From assembly GCA_001664505.1 (NCBI GenBank), contig CP011806.1, positions 389,067-453,066 of the forward strand: a stretch of DNA of 64,000 bases, given 5' to 3'. Shown piece by piece: positions 60,001-64,000 of the stretch (its first letter is position 1; each line of letters begins with the position of its first letter). The notes under the pieces are model-generated. The model was given only the letters and a program-made list of their open reading frames with translations, was not told the DNA's origin and did not search any database. The translations under genes were made by a program, and so were the position numbers. Origin of the DNA: Acidobacteria bacterium Mor1 (GTDB taxonomy: Bacteria > Acidobacteriota > Polarisedimenticolia > Polarisedimenticolales > Polarisedimenticolaceae).

Positions 60001-60738
60001 GACGAGATCCGAGCCGCCGCGGCGGGGGACCTGGCCGCTTCCGCCGGCGAGGACTCCGAAACCTGTCCCCTGGCCGGGTTCGACCTGCCCGATCTGGATC
60101 TGCTCGAGGAGGAGATCGGCGGAATCAAGGAAAAGCTCGAGAAGATGGGCCCGGTCAACATGATGGCCATCGAGGAGTTCTCCGAGCTCGACGAGCGCAA
60201 CACTTTCCTGACCGGGCAGCGGGAAGATCTCGAGACCTCGATCAACTCGCTGCGGGAGTCGATCCGCAAGATCAACCGCCAGTCTCGCGAACGGTTCCTC
60301 GAGGCCTTCGAGGCGATTCGCAAGAACTATCAGGAGATCTTCGGCCTGCTGTTCAACGGTGGCCGCGCGGACCTGCGCCTCGAGGAAGGGGAGGACGTGC
60401 TGGAGGGCGGCATCGAGATCCTTTGCCAGCCTCCCGGAAAGAAGCTCGCCGGTGTGCACCAGATGTCCGGTGGGGAAAAAGCGATGTCCGCGATCTCCCT
60501 GCTGTTCGCAATCTTCCGCTACCAGCCCTCGCCGTTCTGCCTGCTGGACGAGGTCGACGCGGCTCTCGACGATCTGAACGTCGGGCGTTTCACCCGCATG
60601 CTGCGGGAGTACGCCGCCCAGACCCAGTTCATCCTGGTAACCCACAACAAGTTGGCGATGGAATCCGCCGACCTGATGTACGGGGTCACCATGGAAGAGG
60701 CGGGCGTCTCGAAGCTGGTTTCGCTGCAGCTGAACTGA
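57034..60738 (+). CDS. smc: Chromosome segregation protein SMC
   Basis: Protein of 1234 residues. N-terminal head with Walker A VVGPNGCGKSNIGDALNWVL (about 30-49), then a long coiled coil, a hinge near residues 500-670 (GVLADFVEASEEIEGAAEAY) and a second coiled coil. The C-terminal head has signature QMSGGEKAMSAISLLFA and Walker B FCLLDEVDAALDD. It condenses and segregates chromosomes with ScpAB, which are not in the window. GGGAGG lies 11 bases before ATG. It converges on an unknown exported protein. Confidence 0.97.
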   Translation: MLRLERMDISGFKSFGDRTKVVFPDGITAVVGPNGCGKSNIGDALNWVLGEQSAKMLRGQNMSDIIFAGTQGRKALGMAEVSLHLKGLNGDSDKGAVITRRVFRDGDSEYLLNDKKCRLKDIQQVLRDARVGAKTYATIEQGRIDQILNAKPKDRRQLIEDAAGIAGFKHKRRLAELKLEATNANLLRVNDIIREVQRQINSLKRQAAKARRYQRMREELRGKQRARFGIRAQGLDGELRRLRQIESEAKAAEAELATRLASHEAAVVADRSALDDADRSFRELTQKLHQLEIAIDREESEIRRCKERIAEADEASARHDQQAEELAERRGSLAEQVKSQHEALARDEEEMSGGEARLESRHTEAAAVEERLKQARDRVEALRKELFTATQHAAEERNKRRGLQEAAERNRAQHQRIVEERSGAQDESQRLNAESTRLEEEASRFARDVEQLDQLCSESEQGLAGARQRQGERVESLSASREQEKSAAARLRTLEDVSTRFAGESDGVRALLSRGAEQGIRTRGVLADFVEASEEIEGAAEAYLQRLLPAVVLEDDADAGRALDLLRTEGAGRTSLLCASQPAGCVAVGSAANGSLDHEHALLSDSRVLGRLRDRLTFKSQANGLVMDRIGDAVLVDDLPAALELHRNYPKVDFITRGGEVLYASGLISAGGKQNGDKGLLAHKRRTNEAREEFESAAARAVTLAEQVRQGRDDVERLEVELNGRRAALEEARRRSVEVGLRAERSTEDRDRSMRRSEVLAQEQETLEKESVRLEQELSACEREVAQSETRHQELEATLRDAVAEHDRTDQELRGVREQAAAAMAELAAVRQRLQGTRRETERLDELLAELDGRIEGARNEAESARGRGRESRELQQQNEANHVRHLEERERSHKESLELQRVIEERRRDLEEKEKGLGNVKGELEKQRATARDAEMERATLEADRRHLDDLCREELGMSAGEAVHALAAELRAADEEEGGAAPREISDDEIRAAAAGDLAASAGEDSETCPLAGFDLPDLDLLEEEIGGIKEKLEKMGPVNMMAIEEFSELDERNTFLTGQREDLETSINSLRESIRKINRQSRERFLEAFEAIRKNYQEIFGLLFNGGRADLRLEEGEDVLEGGIEILCQPPGKKLAGVHQMSGGEKAMSAISLLFAIFRYQPSPFCLLDEVDAALDDLNVGRFTRMLREYAAQTQFILVTHNKLAMESADLMYGVTMEEAGVSKLVSLQLN

Positions 60739-60756
60739 CGGCGGGCTGCAGCCGGC

Positions 60757-61776
60757 CTAGTCCTTGTGGAACTCGACCCCGATCGTGTTGAGTCCCGCGC
60801 TGAACTTGCTCCAGACCGAAGCGCGCACCACGGTGCCCTCTTCACCGACCTCCACGCCTTCCAGTTGCGCGGCGGTCAGTGCGATGAACTTGCCGTTCAC
60901 CTGCACCGCCAGGCCGAGCATCAGGTCATGGGGTTCGCCGGGGCGCTTGGGATCCAGGGACGCGATCAGCTCGCCGGGTGCCTCGAGTTCGAGAAAATCG
61001 GGGAGCTTCTCGTCGCTCGCCCGCTGACGCTCCTGGGTCATGGCGGCCACCAGGCGCTGCATCAGGCTGCGCAGGTGTGGGGCGACCTCGCCCTCTTCCA
61101 GCCTGCGGGCGCCGGAGGCGAATGCCAGCATGCGGTGGCGCGGCATGGTCACGAAGTCCCGGCCCAGAGGGGAGTTGGCCCGCCACTGGTCGGGTACGTG
61201 AGTCGCCTTGGTGCAGACGAGGAAGACGCCGATATCGCCGATCGTCAGGCCGGAGGGGTCATCGGGCGAGAGGTTGTGGGCCTGGATCGTCGCCGGGTCG
61301 AGCAACACGCCGGGGTAGACCAGCCGGCGGGAGTCATCCTCCTCGGCGGTTTCCCCCTCTGCGGCGGCATCTTCCTCGGCGGCGGCGTCTTCGGTCTCGG
61401 CTTTCTTGTCCCGGCGGGGGATCAGCTTCACTCGCAGCTCGGGGCCGTCTATCGGATCGTCGTCCAGGACCGGTTCACCGGCGGCGGCCTTCTTCGCCTT
61501 CTCTATGGCGGCCTGGCGTTCCTGAAGCGCATCGATCAACTCGGCGGGTATGCCCGCGAGCCGCAGCTCCTCGACCATCTCCCGGGAGAGGTCGAGATCG
61601 ACCTCGCGGGTGCGGATCTGTTCCAGGATCGTGGCGCGGTCGGTGCCCGAGACGTGCATGCGCACCACGTCTTCCAGGGTCAGCGGTGCGGTCTCGTTCC
61701 CATGGGGCGCGAGCCACAGCGCGGCGGCGAACACACAGACCGTGAAGATCCATCCGAACCGGACGGGACGCTTCAT
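60757..61776 (-). CDS. Exported protein of unknown function with acidic linker
   Basis: Protein of 339 residues. An N-terminal hydrophobic segment (FGWIFTVCVFAAALWLAP) is either signal or anchor. Residues 30-95 are helical (LTLEDVVRMHVSGTDRATIL, then LRLAGIPAELIDALQER), a pattern common in short bacterial helical domains. An Asp/Glu/Ala-rich linker lies at about 125-150, followed by a beta-rich C-terminal part. No catalytic motif recognised. ATG overlaps the MBL gene stop (ATGA), so they share an operon. Confidence 0.65.
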   Translation of the reverse strand: MKRPVRFGWIFTVCVFAAALWLAPHGNETAPLTLEDVVRMHVSGTDRATILEQIRTREVDLDLSREMVEELRLAGIPAELIDALQERQAAIEKAKKAAAGEPVLDDDPIDGPELRVKLIPRRDKKAETEDAAAEEDAAAEGETAEEDDSRRLVYPGVLLDPATIQAHNLSPDDPSGLTIGDIGVFLVCTKATHVPDQWRANSPLGRDFVTMPRHRMLAFASGARRLEEGEVAPHLRSLMQRLVAAMTQERQRASDEKLPDFLELEAPGELIASLDPKRPGEPHDLMLGLAVQVNGKFIALTAAQLEGVEVGEEGTVVRASVWSKFSAGLNTIGVEFHKD

Positions 61777-62555
61777 CGAACCTCCGAGCCCCCCTCGTCG
61801 ATTTCCAGTCGCAAACCATCGTACGCGATGCGCACGTTTTCCGGCAGTTCCGCTTCCCCCTCGCTGTGCAGCACCTCGTGGCTCAGGTGGGTGAACCAGG
61901 TCCGCTCGGCGCCGATCACCCGGGCGGCTTCGACCGCCTGTTCGAAGTTCATGTGGGTCGGATGGGGCCGGCGGCGCAGGGCGCCGATGACCAGGTGCTC
62001 CAGTCCGTCAAGCAGCGGCAGGCTGCTCTCGGGGATCCGGCTCACGTCGGTCACGTAGGCGAAGCGGCCGATGCGGTAGCCGTAGATCGGCATCCGGCCG
62101 TGAAAGATCGGTACCGGAATCACCGTCTTGCCCCGCAGCTCGAAGGGGGTCTCCACGGGGCGGCGGTCGAGGGCGGGCTTGGTCGACTCGTTGGGCCCGG
62201 TGTCGAACACGTACCAGAAGGTCCGCCCCAGCTTGTCGAGGGTGTCGGCCGAACCGTAGGCCTCGATCGGGGCCGCCTGGCGCCAGTTGTAGATCCGCAG
62301 CTCATCGAGGCCGAGCACGTGGTCGGCGTGGGCGTGGGTGTAAAGGATCGCGTCCACCCGTTGGATCTTCTCGCGCAAGGCCTGCTGGCGCAGATCGGTG
62401 GAGGTGTCGATCAGGATGGAGGCATCCTCCCACTCGAGGAACACCGAGGGGCGCAGCCGCCGGTCTCGCGGGTCGTCGGAGGTGCAGATCGCGCAATCAC
62501 AGGTCGGAACGGGGACGCCGCTCGAGGTTCCGGTGCCGAGAAAGGTGACGCGCAT
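61773..62555 (-). CDS. MBL-fold hydrolase, PhnP-like
   Basis: Protein of 260 residues of the metallo-beta-lactamase fold. THAHADHVLGLDELR is the HxHxDH metal site (about residue 74-80). TFLGTGTSSGVPVPTCDCAI at the N terminus with Cys residues, and VTDVSRIPE and WFTHLSHEV later, match the PhnP/phosphodiesterase-like group. The substrate, likely a cyclic or phosphodiester compound, is unknown. Start ATG 62555; an ATG three codons earlier (62564) sits inside a likely -10 box. Confidence 0.85.
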   Translation of the reverse strand: MRVTFLGTGTSSGVPVPTCDCAICTSDDPRDRRLRPSVFLEWEDASILIDTSTDLRQQALREKIQRVDAILYTHAHADHVLGLDELRIYNWRQAAPIEAYGSADTLDKLGRTFWYVFDTGPNESTKPALDRRPVETPFELRGKTVIPVPIFHGRMPIYGYRIGRFAYVTDVSRIPESSLPLLDGLEHLVIGALRRRPHPTHMNFEQAVEAARVIGAERTWFTHLSHEVLHSEGEAELPENVRIAYDGLRLEIDEGGSEVR

Positions 62556-62562
62556 GGGAAAC

Positions 62563-62568
62563 ATGATA
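62563..62568 (-). promoter_or_regulatory. Candidate -10 box, leaderless MBL-hydrolase transcript
   Basis: Minus-strand TATCAT ends 7 bases before ATG 62555, so transcription would start at the start codon. The -35 region (GCGGCA, 17 bases away) is weak. It lies in the 44 bases after pyrF. Confidence 0.4.
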
Positions 62569-62599
62569 GCGGCCGGGGCACGGCATGCCGCGGCAGCGC

Positions 62600-63331
62600 C
62601 TACGCCTCGGCAAGCTCCCGGGCGATCGCCTCCGCCGCGGCGCGGGGCTCGTCAGCCCGGGTGATCGGTCGTCCGATCACCAGATGGTCGGCACCTCGAG
62701 CCACGGCGCCGGCGGGGGTGGCGACCCGGGACTGGTCGTCCAGGGCGGCACCGGCAGGGCGGATGCCGGGAACCATCAGGACGCCCTCGGGGAACACCTC
62801 GCGCACCATCTCGATCTCGAGGGCGGAGCAGACCACCCCCTGGGCTCCAGCCCGTGCGGCGGATTCTGCGAGGCGGCAGACGGCGCTCTCGCAGGGGCCG
62901 GCGAGTCCCAGGCGTTCGAGGTCGGCATCGTCGTGACTGGTAAGCACGGTGACGGCAAGGATCGCCGGCGGCTCGAGGCCTGCGGCCGCAGCACCTTCCC
63001 GGGCTCCCTCGACGGCCCGGGCGATCATCGCCTCGCCGCCCAGGGCGTGAACGGTCAGGAATCCTGCGCCCAGATGACCGAGCGCGGCGGCAGCCTTGGC
63101 CACGGTGTTGGGAATGTCGTGGAGCTTGAGGTCGACGAACAGCGGGCGGCCGGTCTCCTCCGCCATGCGGCGGACCACGGCGGGGCCGTGGGAGGAGAAC
63201 AGTTCGAGGCCGATCTTGTAGCCGCCCACCGATGGAGCCACCGCGGCCGCCAGAGCGCAGGCGCCGTCGGCGTCGGGGGTGTCCAGGGCGACGAACACAC
63301 GGCGATGGGGTTCGATATGGGGACGGCTCAA
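62600..63331 (-). CDS. pyrF: Orotidine 5'-phosphate decarboxylase
   Basis: Protein of 243 residues, TIM barrel, making UMP from OMP. FVDLKLHDIPNTV holds the catalytic Lys-Asp motif, with GIRPAG and DHLVIGRPIT as the phosphate-binding end. Start TTG 63331 overlaps the pyrD stop as TTGA, so the last two pyrimidine steps are coupled. It is of the short, monofunctional bacterial type. Confidence 0.95.
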   Translation of the reverse strand: MSRPHIEPHRRVFVALDTPDADGACALAAAVAPSVGGYKIGLELFSSHGPAVVRRMAEETGRPLFVDLKLHDIPNTVAKAAAALGHLGAGFLTVHALGGEAMIARAVEGAREGAAAAGLEPPAILAVTVLTSHDDADLERLGLAGPCESAVCRLAESAARAGAQGVVCSALEIEMVREVFPEGVLMVPGIRPAGAALDDQSRVATPAGAVARGADHLVIGRPITRADEPRAAAEAIARELAEA

Positions 63332-64000
63332 GATTCCACCTGCAGCGATCCGACCAGTTCACGCACACTCTCGAAGCCATGCTGTTCGAGGTAGTCCCGC
63401 AACTCGTTGACCAGGTCTGCGGCGGAGGTCGGCGTGACGAAGTTGGAGGTGCCGACCTGCACGGCCGAGGCGCCGGCCAGGATGAACTCCAGGGCGTCCC
63501 GCGCGCAGGTGATGCCGCCCATGCCCATCAGCGGGATCTTCACGGCGTTGTAGGTCTGCCAGGTCATGTGCACCGCCAGCGGGCGGATCGCCGGCCCCGA
63601 CAGACCGCCGGAGACCCGGTTGAGCACCGGCCGCCGGGCTTCGACGTCGATCGCCATGCCGACGAAGGTGTTGACCAGAGACAGGGCGTCGGCTCCGGCG
63701 TCCTCGGCCGCCCGGGCGGTCTCGCGAATATCGGTGACGTTGGGTGAGAGCTTGACCAGCAGGGGCAGGCCGGTTGCCTTGCGGCAGGCGGCGGTGACCG
63801 AAGCCAGCGCCCTGGGATCGTTGCCGAAGGCGATTCCACCACACTCGACGTTGGGGCAGGAGACGTTGAGCTCGATACCCGCCAGACCGGGAGCACCGTC
63901 CAGTTTCTTGCAGACCTCGACGTACTCGGCCTCGGTTTCGCCGAACACGTTGGCCAGCACCGCCATGTCGTAGTGCTCGAGCTTCGGCAGCTTCTCACTG
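63328..64000 (-). CDS. pyrD: Dihydroorotate dehydrogenase, class 1B, C-terminal part (5' end outside window)
   Basis: The last 223 residues are present; the frame runs off the right edge (SEKLPKLEHYDMAVLANVFG at the edge). IELNVSCPNVECGGIAF holds the Cys of class 1 enzymes, and NTFVGMAIDVEARRPVL, VSGGLSGPAIRP and MGMGGITCARDALEFILAGA the FMN-binding parts. Class 1B enzymes work with PyrK and NAD; pyrK is not visible but may lie upstream. Followed by pyrF at a TTGA overlap. Confidence 0.95.
   Translation of the reverse strand, partial: SEKLPKLEHYDMAVLANVFGETEAEYVEVCKKLDGAPGLAGIELNVSCPNVECGGIAFGNDPRALASVTAACRKATGLPLLVKLSPNVTDIRETARAAEDAGADALSLVNTFVGMAIDVEARRPVLNRVSGGLSGPAIRPLAVHMTWQTYNAVKIPLMGMGGITCARDALEFILAGASAVQVGTSNFVTPTSAADLVNELRDYLEQHGFESVRELVGSLQVES

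Overview
The window is 64 kb of GC-rich, densely coded chromosome from a Gram-negative bacterium. It carries a lipid A/Kdo/heptose gene cluster, a LolA homologue and lipoproteins. Several features fit Acidobacteriota: TPR proteins with carboxypeptidase-regulatory-like domains, HEAT-repeat exported proteins, a polyferredoxin-TPR fusion, and secreted proteins ending in a fibronectin-like, Cys-rich tail. That placement is inferred from gene content, not shown by a search. I see no insertion sequence, prophage, integrase or CRISPR array, so this looks like core chromosome.

Region 1 (1-15.8 kb, + strand) is one continuous translation block. It runs from the end of tuf through the S10, spc and alpha gene orders to rplQ, with secY, adk, map, infA and rpmJ in their usual places. 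rpsN is missing between rplE and rpsH. A terminator-like hairpin lies exactly at the S10/spc boundary, and a strong intrinsic terminator closes the block. carB follows as a single + strand gene.

Region 2 (19.1-23.8 kb, - strand) is an overlapping lipopolysaccharide operon: waaA, lpxK, an LpxL-type acyltransferase, a heptose-phosphate kinase and a heptose-phosphate nucleotidyltransferase. Region 3 (24-32.8 kb) holds an HD-GYP sensor phosphodiesterase, two divergent HEAT-repeat exported proteins, lexA, pabB, pabC and a PilZ protein. Region 4 (32.8-41.6 kb) holds a DsbA-like thiol oxidoreductase, tRNA-Phe, recA, a five-LysM lytic transglycosylase, comM, a lipoprotein, an ECF sigma factor and a probable anti-sigma factor.

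Region 5 (41.5-49.7 kb) contains a membrane AAA/STAND-type ATPase apparently co-transcribed with a small MscS channel. Divergent to it are a secreted Cys-rich protein, a NapH-like polyferredoxin fused to TPRs, and an RsbW-like kinase/STAS antagonist pair. Region 6 (49.7-64 kb) has mutS, two exported TPR proteins, lolA, a polyprenyl diphosphate synthase, a hairpin-rich intergenic region, smc, an exported protein of unknown function, an MBL-fold hydrolase, pyrF and the 3' part of pyrD.

Three regulatory themes recur. Genes are often coupled by ATGA, GTGA and notably TTGA stop/start overlaps. Several -10 boxes lie only 6-9 bases before a start codon, suggesting leaderless or nearly leaderless mRNAs. 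The lexA and recA promoters share an unusual pair of exact sequence blocks, a candidate SOS operator. The most unusual candidate system is the ATPase-MscS pair.
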